The notes: a model not told the origin generated them from the letters alone. DNA of 5,909 nt from Brachyspira pilosicoli (GCF_019402445.1 NZ_SRZM01000212.1:1-5909); one strand, 5' to 3'; counted from the stretch's first letter, positions 1 to 5,720 are shown. Program-made: numbers and translations.

Positions 1-51
1 TGTTTTAACTTTATATAATTTTAATATGATAAAATATAATTTAAAAATATT

Positions 52-711
52 TTACGATAACAAATATTTCTCTTCTAAGGCTTTTAAAGGCTTACTAAAT
101 TGCTTAGTTAATAGTCCAACAAATACAGCTCCTGCAATAGTACCCTCTCTCACTCCTTCTAAATGTCCTAAAAAAGATAATACCGTAACAACTGATATTA
201 TTACTAACAATGTATCAAATACTATTTTAGTATTTCCAAACTTTACAGAAAATATTTTACAAATAGCTAAAACAACTCCCTCACCGGGTGTAGTAACTAA
301 TTTTGCCATTATTTCTATACTCACGCCCAAACCAAGTAATATTATTCCTAATATACATAAAGCCCATTGCTGAATATAATTTGTATATGTTATGTCTTTT
401 ATTAAATAAGCAGAAAAATCAATCATGAGTCCAAATAAAATAAGTGCAGGTATTTGAAAAAGCTGAAATAAATCATATTTTTTTCTTAATAGTAATATTT
501 GTATTAATATAAATACAAGATTGATAATAATAGTTGTTGCCCCTACTGATAAACCTGATATACGGCTTGTTACATATGGTACGCTGGAGATAGGCGAAGT
601 ACCAAGTGCAGCCTTAATAGAAAAAGCTATACCCAAAGACATAATATAAAGCCCTATTAATAATATTATACATCTTTCAATAAAATGATTTTTAAAAATT
701 TCTCTCTTCAT
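52..711 (-). CDS. YczE/DUF6198-type integral membrane protein
   Basis: This 219-residue protein is very hydrophobic, with about six predicted membrane segments (roughly residues 14-34, 56-75, 86-104, 115-135, 163-182 and 189-203). It resembles the YczE/YyaS/YitT-like membrane proteins (COG2364, DUF6198). The family-like features are the first helix ending in GIAFSIKAALGTSPIS (26-41), the GLSVGATTIIINL stretch (53-65), and the second-half repeat of this pattern, GLGVSIEIMAKLVTTPGEGV (127-146). The two similar halves suggest an internal duplication. The family has no firmly established substrate; a transport role is inferred only. I chose the ATG at 711 over a GTG at 723 because AGGTGA lies 8 nt upstream of the ATG and contains that GTG. 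It is the second gene of an operon with the MarR regulator, which probably controls it. No clear terminator is visible in the 51 nt after the stop. Confidence 0.82.
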   Translation of the reverse strand: MKREIFKNHFIERCIILLIGLYIMSLGIAFSIKAALGTSPISSVPYVTSRISGLSVGATTIIINLVFILIQILLLRKKYDLFQLFQIPALILFGLMIDFSAYLIKDITYTNYIQQWALCILGIILLGLGVSIEIMAKLVTTPGEGVVLAICKIFSVKFGNTKIVFDTLLVIISVVTVLSFLGHLEGVREGTIAGAVFVGLLTKQFSKPLKALEEKYLLS

Positions 712-719
712 AATTAAAC

Positions 720-725
720 TCACCT
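720..725 (-). promoter_or_regulatory. Ribosome binding site overlapping the marR stop codon
   Basis: On the minus strand AGGTGA lies 8 nt before the ATG at 711. Its last three bases are the TGA stop of the upstream regulator. This decides the start of the membrane gene and suggests that ribosomes finishing the regulator feed the next gene (translational coupling, inferred). Confidence 0.75.
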
Positions 726-1139
726 AAGCGACTGACACATTTTCATTAACAGTTCTTTTAATTTTTCCTCATCTTCTTTTGATATTTCATTAACAGCAAT
801 ACTTTCTATATCTTCAAAAACTTTATCCATATAATTTGAAGCTTCTATACCTTTTTCTGTTAGAGAAACATAAAGAGAACGCCTATTACCATCATGTTGC
901 TTCCTTACAATAAGACCAGCATTTTCCATACCCAACAATATGCTTCCTACAGTTGTCTGCTCTATTTCTAAATAATTTGCTATGGTTTTCTGATCTGCTT
1001 CTTTGAATTTAGATAAAAAATATAATACTTTAGGTTGACCAGATGTAAGCCCTATTTTGTTTGCTTCAAGCATTACTCTCTTTGCAAACATAGAATTAGC
1101 TTTCATTAATAAATAGTGTAGATTCTCCAATGTAAGCAT
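720..1139 (-). CDS. MarR-family transcriptional regulator
   Basis: This 139-residue protein has the length and layout of a MarR winged-helix repressor. It has an N-terminal dimerisation helix (about 4-28), GLTSGQPKVLYFL (30-42) leading into the DNA-binding domain, a helix-turn-helix with recognition helix around 61-74 (QTTVGSILLGMENAG), and a wing with the hallmark DGNRRSLYVSLTEKG (83-97, including the D-x-x-R-R pattern). A long C-terminal dimerisation helix follows (about 120-137). MarR proteins bind palindromic operators as dimers and usually release them on binding a small ligand; the ligand here is unknown. The frame is open up to 1226, but that extension contains the promoter boxes, so I chose the ATG at 1139, which also matches the family N-terminus. 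The bases just before this ATG (AAGG, abutting) make a poor ribosome binding site, so the start is slightly uncertain. The gene is first in an operon with the membrane protein. Confidence 0.9.
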   Translation of the reverse strand: MLTLENLHYLLMKANSMFAKRVMLEANKIGLTSGQPKVLYFLSKFKEADQKTIANYLEIEQTTVGSILLGMENAGLIVRKQHDGNRRSLYVSLTEKGIEASNYMDKVFEDIESIAVNEISKEDEEKLKELLMKMCQSLR

Positions 1140-1141
1140 CC

Positions 1142-1162
1142 TTATAATAAGTATTGTTATAA
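1142..1162. promoter_or_regulatory. Candidate MarR autoregulatory operator
   Basis: This is a 21-bp imperfect palindrome on the plus strand: TTATAATAA, a 3-nt centre (GTA), then TTGTTATAA. The 9-bp arms match except at one position pair. It lies between the -10 box (1174-1179) and the regulator start (1139), at or just downstream of the expected transcription start near 1167. MarR-family repressors typically bind palindromes of about this length in their own promoters. Function is inferred from position and symmetry; in such AT-rich DNA some palindromes arise by chance. Confidence 0.55.
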
Positions 1163-1173
1163 TGAGATAGCTT

Positions 1174-1201
1174 ATTATATACTGCTTAAAAAAAATGTCA
1201 A
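1174..1201 (-). promoter_or_regulatory. Sigma-70-type promoter of the marR operon
   Basis: On the minus strand TTGACA (1201-1196) is followed by a 16-nt spacer and TATAAT (1179-1174). Both boxes are perfect consensus. Transcription would start near 1167, giving a leader of about 28 nt before the ATG at 1139. Confidence 0.8.
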
Positions 1202-1294
1202 ATGAATTATTATTAGCTATAAGCATTATATAAAATACGATATTTTTATTTTAGATAGTAAAAAATTACATACAAACAAAAAAGATTACAGATA

Positions 1295-1337
1295 TTTTGT
1301 AAAAATAATTTACTTTTTTACAAAAAACTGTAAAAAA
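1295..1337. repeat. Overlapping inverted repeats upstream of the PepSY-like gene promoter
   Basis: TTTTGTAAAAA (1295-1305) is repeated in inverted form as TTTTTACAAAA (1315-1325), an 11-bp perfect match with a 9-nt loop. The second arm also pairs with a third copy: TTTTTTACA (1314-1322) against TGTAAAAAA (1329-1337), with a 6-nt loop. The last arm ends 2 nt before the -35 box at 1340. This could be a regulator binding site, or A/T-tract DNA acting like an UP element. The low complexity makes chance a real alternative. Confidence 0.45.
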
Positions 1338-1339
1338 AC

Positions 1340-1368
1340 TTGACACAAAAACAATAATATACTATAAT
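1340..1368 (+). promoter_or_regulatory. Consensus promoter of the PepSY-like gene
   Basis: TTGACA (1340-1345), a 17-nt spacer and TATAAT (1363-1368) match the sigma-70 consensus exactly, including spacing. The expected start is near 1375. The -10 box lies inside a small palindrome, TATAATA-T-TATTATA (1363-1377). Together with the strong AAGGAG ribosome site (1394-1399, 6 nt before the ATG) this predicts high expression. Confidence 0.85.
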
Positions 1369-1405
1369 ATTATTATACTTAAATAAAACCGTTAAGGAGA
1401 GTAAA

Positions 1406-1840
1406 ATGAAAAAACAAGTAAAACAAATTATTCTAATTGCTTCTATTATGATGCTATCTATAGCTACGGTATTTGCTGCAGATATGCCTATACAGGCTAA
1501 TCAGCTTCCAAAAAAAGCACAAGATTTTGTATCAGCTAATTTTCCAAGCGACCAAATAGTTTATGCTGAACAAGATAGAAACAGCTTTAATGTAGAATTG
1601 GCTAGCGGAGTTGAAATAGATTTCGATAGAAACGGAGATTGGACTGATGTATCTGCTAAAATGCCTTTACCTACCAAATTTATACCAACAAATGTAATGA
1701 AAGCAGTAGAAACTAAATACCCTCAAGTTCCTGTTTTAGAAATTAGCAAAGAATATAATAGCTACAAATTAAAACTAGGAAACAATAGAGAAGTTTATGT
1801 AGACAATAGCGGTAAAATTGTAGGAGATAAATTAGACTAA
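1406..1840 (+). CDS. Secreted PepSY-like (BLIP-like fold) protein
   Basis: This 144-residue protein has a classical signal peptide: basic MKKQVKQ, a hydrophobic core at 8-23, and a likely cleavage after VFA (24/25). It is therefore exported to the periplasm or beyond. The mature part contains two repeats of about 50 residues (about 33-84 and 92-142). Each runs from a helix with an aromatic-Pro end (FVSANFP, VETKYP) into paired strands: SFNVELASGVEIDFDRNGDW in the first, SYKLKLGNNREVYVDNSGKI in the second. This is the pattern of the PepSY-like / beta-lactamase-inhibitor-like family (PF11396), small extracytoplasmic proteins whose role is mostly unknown. Inhibition of an enzyme or ligand binding should not be assumed. 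The gene stands alone, with its own promoter, a good ribosome site and a terminator, and diverges from the marR operon. The family call comes from pattern recognition, not a search. Confidence 0.8.
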   Translation: MKKQVKQIILIASIMMLSIATVFAADMPIQANQLPKKAQDFVSANFPSDQIVYAEQDRNSFNVELASGVEIDFDRNGDWTDVSAKMPLPTKFIPTNVMKAVETKYPQVPVLEISKEYNSYKLKLGNNREVYVDNSGKIVGDKLD

Positions 1841-1861
1841 TAGAAAATAGAAATTAAACAT

Positions 1862-1898
1862 AAAAAAGAGAGAGGTTTTTATGCTTCTCTCTTTTTTT
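1862..1898 (+). terminator. Intrinsic terminator after the PepSY-like gene
   Basis: GAGAGA (1868-1873) pairs with TCTCTC (1886-1891). The stem extends inward by a G-T and a G-C pair around an 8-nt loop, and outward by six A-T pairs formed with the T run at 1892-1898. The T tract after a stable stem is the standard Rho-independent form. The A tract on the other side means it could also stop leftward transcription, but no leftward gene ends here. Confidence 0.88.
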
Positions 1899-1939
1899 AT
1901 TAAAATTTCAAGAATATTTTATTTTTTTTGTATATAGTA

Positions 1940-1945
1940 TATAAT
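1940..1945 (+). promoter_or_regulatory. Possible -10 box of the lipoprotein gene
   Basis: TATAAT lies 31 nt before the ATG at 1976. No convincing -35 box is found 16-18 nt upstream (TTTTAT at 1917-1922). Because a strong terminator lies just before, some promoter is expected in 1900-1975, and this is the best candidate. Confidence 0.4.
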
Positions 1946-1975
1946 AAATCAAAAATACATAGAAGGATAATATTC

Positions 1976-2710
1976 ATGAAACATTTAATAATTCTAGCAC
2001 TCACTGTTTTTATTATTTCATGTGGTGGCAACACTGAAACAAGCAAGCAAACAACAACAGAGCCTGCAACACTTACTATAGACTTTAAGGCTATATTTGG
2101 TGATAAAGCTAATGATGATAATACTATAATGGAAAACTCATATTTAAAAGTTACAGGAAGTTATGGTGATATTGATGCTAAAGTAGATGCTGTTACAGGA
2201 GCTTCAACACCTACAGGAGCTACAAAATCTTGGGATTCATATAGATACGAAAACAAACAATTTGCCAACAACAAAATTGAAAGAGGATTAGGTTTTTTTG
2301 TGTTATATGGAGTTGCACCTGCAAAAACTTATAACTTCGATGGTATGACAGGAACTGGAATATCACAAAAAACTTTAGACGGCACTAATGGACCAAAAGT
2401 TACGGGAACAGGCATTACAAAAGATGAAACTGGTGTTATCACTATAAGATATGCACATGCAGGAGGTCCTACTGTTTATCCTTGGGCTTATGAACTAAAA
2501 TCAGATACTAATGGAATATTTAAAATTGGTTATGGTTTAGAAAACAACAAAATGAGTAAATTACAAATTTCTAATGATATTGATTTTGCAAACATAGAAA
2601 TGATTACAGATAAAGCAAAAGATGGAATTTCTTATTGGCAAGGAGATTTACAAGGTACTTTTGAAAATGATACTCTTACATTAAAAGGTACTTTAAAAGA
2701 AGTTAAATAA
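1976..2710 (+). CDS. Predicted lipoprotein with a DAVTGAST motif, function unknown
   Basis: This 244-residue protein has a lipoprotein signal: MKH, a hydrophobic stretch at 4-14, then ISCGG with the lipid-modified cysteine at 16. The -3 to -1 residues (I-I-S) fit the looser spirochaete lipobox better than the enterobacterial one. A polar, Thr-rich linker (19-32) follows. The rest is rich in Gly, Thr and Asn with short alternating strands, suggesting a beta-rich extracytoplasmic domain. DAVTGASTPTGAT (71-83) resembles both the D-x-x-[ST]-G-A-[ST] motif, where ApbE attaches FMN, and the similar DAVTGAT stretch of DUF2271 proteins; neither assignment is proven. I chose the ATG at 1976 because AGAAGGA lies 8 nt upstream and it starts directly on the signal peptide; a longer open frame back to 1928 has no such support. 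I do not recognise a named family. The gene appears monocistronic. Confidence 0.8.
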   Translation: MKHLIILALTVFIISCGGNTETSKQTTTEPATLTIDFKAIFGDKANDDNTIMENSYLKVTGSYGDIDAKVDAVTGASTPTGATKSWDSYRYENKQFANNKIERGLGFFVLYGVAPAKTYNFDGMTGTGISQKTLDGTNGPKVTGTGITKDETGVITIRYAHAGGPTVYPWAYELKSDTNGIFKIGYGLENNKMSKLQISNDIDFANIEMITDKAKDGISYWQGDLQGTFENDTLTLKGTLKEVK

Positions 2711-2747
2711 ATTAAATATAAAAATATTTTCAATTTAATATCTACTA

Positions 2748-2830
2748 ACCGCACGCTAAACTAAACAATAAATATAAATTAATTTGAAATACAATTTTTA
2801 TTATATTGACAAGTTTATTTAACGTACGGT
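2748..2830. repeat. Imperfect inverted repeat with a GC-rich end
   Basis: The left arm (2748-2766) contains CCGCACGCTAAACTAAAC. The right arm (2813-2830) contains GTTTATTTAACGTACGG, whose complement reads CCGTACGTTAAATAAAC. The arms agree apart from two C/T differences and one single-base bulge. Both differences become G-U pairs if the minus strand is transcribed, but are C-A mismatches on the plus strand. The span is 83 bp with a central 46 bp of A/T-rich DNA. It could be a minus-strand RNA hairpin, a small repeat element, or a protein site. Confidence 0.5.
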
Positions 2831-2835
2831 ATTAT
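2806..2835 (+). promoter_or_regulatory. Candidate promoter in the gap before nadK
   Basis: TTGACA (2806-2811) is followed by an 18-nt spacer and TATTAT (2830-2835). A start near 2842 is expected. The spacer carries the right arm of the inverted repeat. No gene with a clear start lies close downstream, so it would make either a long nadK leader or a short RNA. Confidence 0.4.
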
Positions 2836-2845
2836 AATATAATAA

Positions 2846-2885
2846 GCTTAATAAAACCTTGGGCGGGGTGCTTTTTTTATTAAGC
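2846..2885 (+). other. Hairpin with G-rich loop, possible start of a short RNA
   Basis: GCTTAATAAAA (2846-2856) and TTTTATTAAGC (2875-2885) form a perfect 11-bp inverted repeat. With one bulged A at 2886, four more pairs can add outside. The 18-nt loop contains GGGCGGGG (2861-2868) and a T run. It begins about 4 nt after the start expected for the promoter at 2806-2835. It may be a short RNA, a leader structure or a terminator-like repeat; the sequence alone does not decide. Confidence 0.4.
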
Positions 2886-2960
2886 ATTATAGAATATTGA
2901 AGCAGATTTTTTTACAATATAGAAAAGTTAATAGGGCGGGAATTAAAATAAATTAAAAAT

Positions 2961-3000
2961 CTACTAAATATAAAAAATAATATTTTGTGCCTACTAAATA
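2961..3000. repeat. Direct repeat CTACTAAATA
   Basis: CTACTAAATA occurs at 2961-2970 and again at 2991-3000, exactly 30 bp apart. A shorter copy, CTACTAA, lies at 2742-2748. The role is unknown; chance or decayed repeat units are both possible. Confidence 0.45.
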
Positions 3001-3021
3001 CATTATATATTTTTATTTTAC

Positions 3022-3050
3022 TTGATATATTAATAAAAGTTTTATATAAT
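3022..3050 (+). promoter_or_regulatory. Promoter of nadK-recN
   Basis: TTGATA (3022-3027), a 17-nt spacer and TATAAT (3045-3050) differ from the consensus at one base. A start near 3057 leaves a leader of about 31 nt before the nadK ATG. Confidence 0.75.
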
Positions 3051-3087
3051 ATTCTAATTAAAAATTATTTATTTTAAGAAAAGTAAG

Positions 3088-3960
3088 ATGAAAAAAAATA
3101 ATAATATAGAAAAGAAATTAATAGGTATTATAATAAACAAAAGCAGAAACAACACTGATAGTATAGTAAAAAAAATAAAAAATATTATAAATAAATATAA
3201 TGTAGATGCTATACTTATAGATTATGATATATCATCTTACAATAATATTAACAAAGCGATAAAAACATTAAAAAATGTGTCAATGCTCATATCCATAGGA
3301 GGAGACGGCACATTATTATCAGCATTAAAAATAGCTATTAAATATAATATATCAGTTTTACCAATATACAACGGAACATTAGGCTTTATATCAGAAATTC
3401 CGCCAGAAGAAGCATATCTTATTATAGAAGAATATTTTAATAACAAAAAAACATTATACGAAATAGAACCTAGAACCCTTTTAGATATAGAAATTAAAAC
3501 ATCAAAAACTACAAAAAAATATTTAGCAATAAATGAACTTGCATTATGCAAACTAGATGGAAGAACTTTATATATGGATATAAACATATCTGGAAAGAAA
3601 GTATCTTCTATCATAGGAGATGGAGTTGTTGTAGCTACTCCCACAGGTTCTACTGCATATGCTTTGAGTGCAGGAGGTCCAATAATTGTTCCTACAATAG
3701 ATGCTATGTCTTTTGTACCAATAGCACCTCATTCTCTCACATTTAGACCGCTTGTTATACCTAAAGGCGACAGCGTAGAAATAAAGCTTTCTCAAAAATC
3801 AAAAAAAGGTATGGTAACAATAGATGGTTATGATATATATAAATTTGGAAAAACTGATACTGTAAAGGCTAGTATAAGCGATAAAAACTGCTATATATTT
3901 CAAAGTGCAAATAGACTATTTTATGATATACTTAGAAACAAACTTAACTGGGGCATATAA
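3088..3960 (+). CDS. nadK: NAD kinase
   Basis: This cytoplasmic enzyme phosphorylates NAD+ to NADP+ with ATP or polyphosphate and supplies the cell's NADP pool. At 290 residues it is full length for the family. All the hallmark blocks are visible in order: GGDGTLLSA (71-79, with the likely catalytic Asp73), NGTLGF (95-100), the NE pair (149-150) that binds NAD, the nucleotide-binding GDGVVVATPTGSTAYALSAGGP (177-198), and PHSLTFRPLVIP (214-225). The ATG at 3088 gives the usual N-terminus (LIGIIINKSR soon after the start), although the upstream ribosome site is weak (AAGAAAAG, 3076-3083). The N-terminal half is rich in Asn, Ile and Lys, as expected in an AT-rich genome. It is the first gene of a two-gene operon, with recN starting 2 nt after its stop. 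Confidence 0.96.
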   Translation: MKKNNNIEKKLIGIIINKSRNNTDSIVKKIKNIINKYNVDAILIDYDISSYNNINKAIKTLKNVSMLISIGGDGTLLSALKIAIKYNISVLPIYNGTLGFISEIPPEEAYLIIEEYFNNKKTLYEIEPRTLLDIEIKTSKTTKKYLAINELALCKLDGRTLYMDINISGKKVSSIIGDGVVVATPTGSTAYALSAGGPIIVPTIDAMSFVPIAPHSLTFRPLVIPKGDSVEIKLSQKSKKGMVTIDGYDIYKFGKTDTVKASISDKNCYIFQSANRLFYDILRNKLNWGI

Positions 3961-3962
3961 TA

Positions 3963-5690
3963 ATGCTAAAATATTTAGATATTAGAAATTTTGTATTAAT
4001 AGATAAAGTAAAAATCAATTTTGAAAATGGATTTAATGTTTTAACAGGTGAAACAGGAGCTGGAAAAAGTATTATAATCAGTGCCTTAGAATTAATTACA
4101 GGAGAAAAAGGCTCTACAAGAATGGTTGGCTTAAATGGAGATAGATTAACTGTAATAGGAACTTTCTTTTTGCAATCATCATTAAATATAGTAAAAAACA
4201 AATTAAAAGAATGGAATATAGAAATTACAGGAAATGAACTTAATATAAAAAGAGAAATTACAAAAGATGGTAAGAGCCGTTCTTTTATAAACAATATCGG
4301 TGTACGTGTTGCAGAGTTAAAAGAGTTAGGAGATTTAATTGTAGATATACATGGTCAGCATGAACATCAATCACTTTTTAATGTGGCAAATCATATTAAT
4401 TTTTATGATGCTTATCTAAATATTGAAGATAAATTGCAAGTTTATAGAGATAATTATAGTAAACTTACAAAACTAATAAAACAATATAATGAAATATCAC
4501 AAAATAAAAACACAATATTAAAAGAAAAATCTTTTTTAGAATATGCTATAGAAGAAATAGAAAAAGCAAACTTAAAATATAATGAAGATGAAGAGATAAA
4601 AAATGATATAGCAATGATGTCTAATGCAGAAAATATAGCATCTGCTTTATCTGTTATAAACAAAGATATATTTGGAAGCGAATCTGGTGCTTATTTAAAA
4701 CTTACAAGAAGCATTAATACATTACAATCAATTTCTCAATATGATGATAGGCTTTCAGATTTGGCATCACAGATAGAAGCCATATCATTAAACCTTGAAG
4801 ATATAAAAACAGTATTTACTGAAATAAGAGCAAAAGCAAAATTCGACCCAGAAGAATTGCAGGCTCTAAATGAAAGACTTTTCTTTATAAACACATTAAA
4901 AAAGAAATACGGAAACAATATAAAAGAAATTATTAATTATGCAAAAGAAGCTAAAGAAAAATTGGAGTCTCTTAATTTCTCTGAAGAAGATATATTAAAA
5001 TTAAAAGAAGAAATAGAAAACATAAGAACAAAAACATCAATATTAGCAAAAGATATTTCTGATATAAGAAAGTCAAAGAAAGACGTTTTTATAAATGCTA
5101 TAGAAAAAGAAATGTGCGACTTGGGAATGACTTCTACAAAATTTGATGTTGAGATTACTTATGATGAAGATGATGAAGACGGAATACTTAATATAGACGG
5201 TACAAATTTAAAAGCAAATTCTAATGGTGTAGATAATATAGAGTTTATAATAGCACCAAATAAGCAGGCTATGTTTCAGCCTTTAAGAAAAATCGCTTCT
5301 GGCGGAGAGATATCAAGAATTATGCTTTCATTAAAAAGCGTGCTTTCTAGCGGAGATTATTGTGAAACTTGTGTGTTTGATGAAATAGATGTGGGTGTTG
5401 GCGGAAGGATTGCAGAAGTTATAGGAGAGAAAATTGCAGCATTATCCAAACAAAAACAAATATTAAGTATTACTCACTTAGCACAAATTGCAATATATGC
5501 TAATAATCATTTTAAAGTAATAAAAAATGAAAAAGATGATGTTGTTACTTCAACAATAGAAGAGTTAAATGATTCTAATAAAGTAAATGAAATAGCAAGA
5601 ATGATAACAGGTAAAGAAATAACAGATGCAAGCATAAAGCATGCAGAAGAATTGTTGGAACATGCCAAAAAGTCATCAGGCTTATTTTAG
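3963..5690 (+). CDS. recN: DNA repair protein RecN
   Basis: RecN is an SMC-like ATPase that acts early in double-strand break repair, helping to hold broken DNA and support recombination by RecA. The 575 residues match the usual length (about 550-580). The N-terminal head has MLKYLDIRNFVLID and the Walker A site GETGAGKS (29-36, Lys35), then the Q-loop region VDIHGQHEHQSLFN (127-140). A coiled-coil arm occupies roughly 150-400, rich in Glu and Lys and including FDPEELQALNERL. The C-terminal head has the ABC signature ASGGEISR (445-452), Walker B CVFDEIDVGVGG (470-481, Asp473 and Glu474) and the switch histidine in ITHLAQ (His505). No key residue is missing, so it should be active. The start lies 2 nt after the nadK stop; GGGG at 3950-3953, 9 nt before the ATG inside the nadK end, may serve as its ribosome site. 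No LexA-type operator is evident, and expression probably comes from the nadK promoter. Confidence 0.97.
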   Translation: MLKYLDIRNFVLIDKVKINFENGFNVLTGETGAGKSIIISALELITGEKGSTRMVGLNGDRLTVIGTFFLQSSLNIVKNKLKEWNIEITGNELNIKREITKDGKSRSFINNIGVRVAELKELGDLIVDIHGQHEHQSLFNVANHINFYDAYLNIEDKLQVYRDNYSKLTKLIKQYNEISQNKNTILKEKSFLEYAIEEIEKANLKYNEDEEIKNDIAMMSNAENIASALSVINKDIFGSESGAYLKLTRSINTLQSISQYDDRLSDLASQIEAISLNLEDIKTVFTEIRAKAKFDPEELQALNERLFFINTLKKKYGNNIKEIINYAKEAKEKLESLNFSEEDILKLKEEIENIRTKTSILAKDISDIRKSKKDVFINAIEKEMCDLGMTSTKFDVEITYDEDDEDGILNIDGTNLKANSNGVDNIEFIIAPNKQAMFQPLRKIASGGEISRIMLSLKSVLSSGDYCETCVFDEIDVGVGGRIAEVIGEKIAALSKQKQILSITHLAQIAIYANNHFKVIKNEKDDVVTSTIEELNDSNKVNEIARMITGKEITDASIKHAEELLEHAKKSSGLF

Positions 5691-5720
5691 TATATATCTA
5701 AACAACTATATTTTGTCATA

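Larger units (their letters stand above)
2711..3087. other. Structured intergenic region without a gene
   Basis: No credible coding frame is present in these 377 bases. Most is A/T, interrupted by GC-richer islands at 2749-2757, 2823-2829, 2857-2871 and 2934-2940; GGGCGGG occurs twice, at 2861 and 2934. The stretch contains an inverted repeat, a promoter-like sequence followed by a hairpin, direct repeats of CTACTAA and the nadK promoter, each listed separately. No convincing terminator follows the lipoprotein gene: only an all-A/T 6-bp stem (2714-2729) is seen. Confidence 0.8.

Noticed and set aside
1..51. Terminator for the leftward operon
   Set aside because: Only weak all-A/T pairings are possible here; there is no stable stem followed by a T run on the minus strand.
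26..373. Plus-strand open frame opposite the YczE-type gene
   Set aside because: It lies antisense to a clear membrane protein gene, has no ribosome site, and its translation shows no recognisable domain.
721..723. GTG start for the membrane protein overlapping the marR stop
   Set aside because: This GTG is part of the AGGTGA ribosome site that serves the ATG at 711, so it is unlikely to be the start itself.
1619..1642. DFDRNGDW in the PepSY-like protein as a calcium-binding loop
   Set aside because: It resembles D-x-D-x-N-G-D loops, but the position-12 acidic residue is missing and the stretch fits the strand-turn-strand of the family's repeat.
2868..2900. Possible 10-residue leader peptide starting at a GTG (MLFLLSIIEY)
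   Set aside because: The G-rich stretch abuts the GTG, leaving no proper ribosome-site spacing, and most of the frame lies in the hairpin arm. No attenuation structure links it to nadK.
3237..3644. Minus-strand open frame inside nadK
   Set aside because: It covers the conserved NAD kinase motifs in antisense. Long antisense frames are common in AT-rich genes, and no promoter or ribosome site supports it.
3944..4294. Minus-strand open frame across the start of recN
   Set aside because: It is antisense to the Walker A region of recN; its hydrophobic look follows from reading A-rich codons backward.
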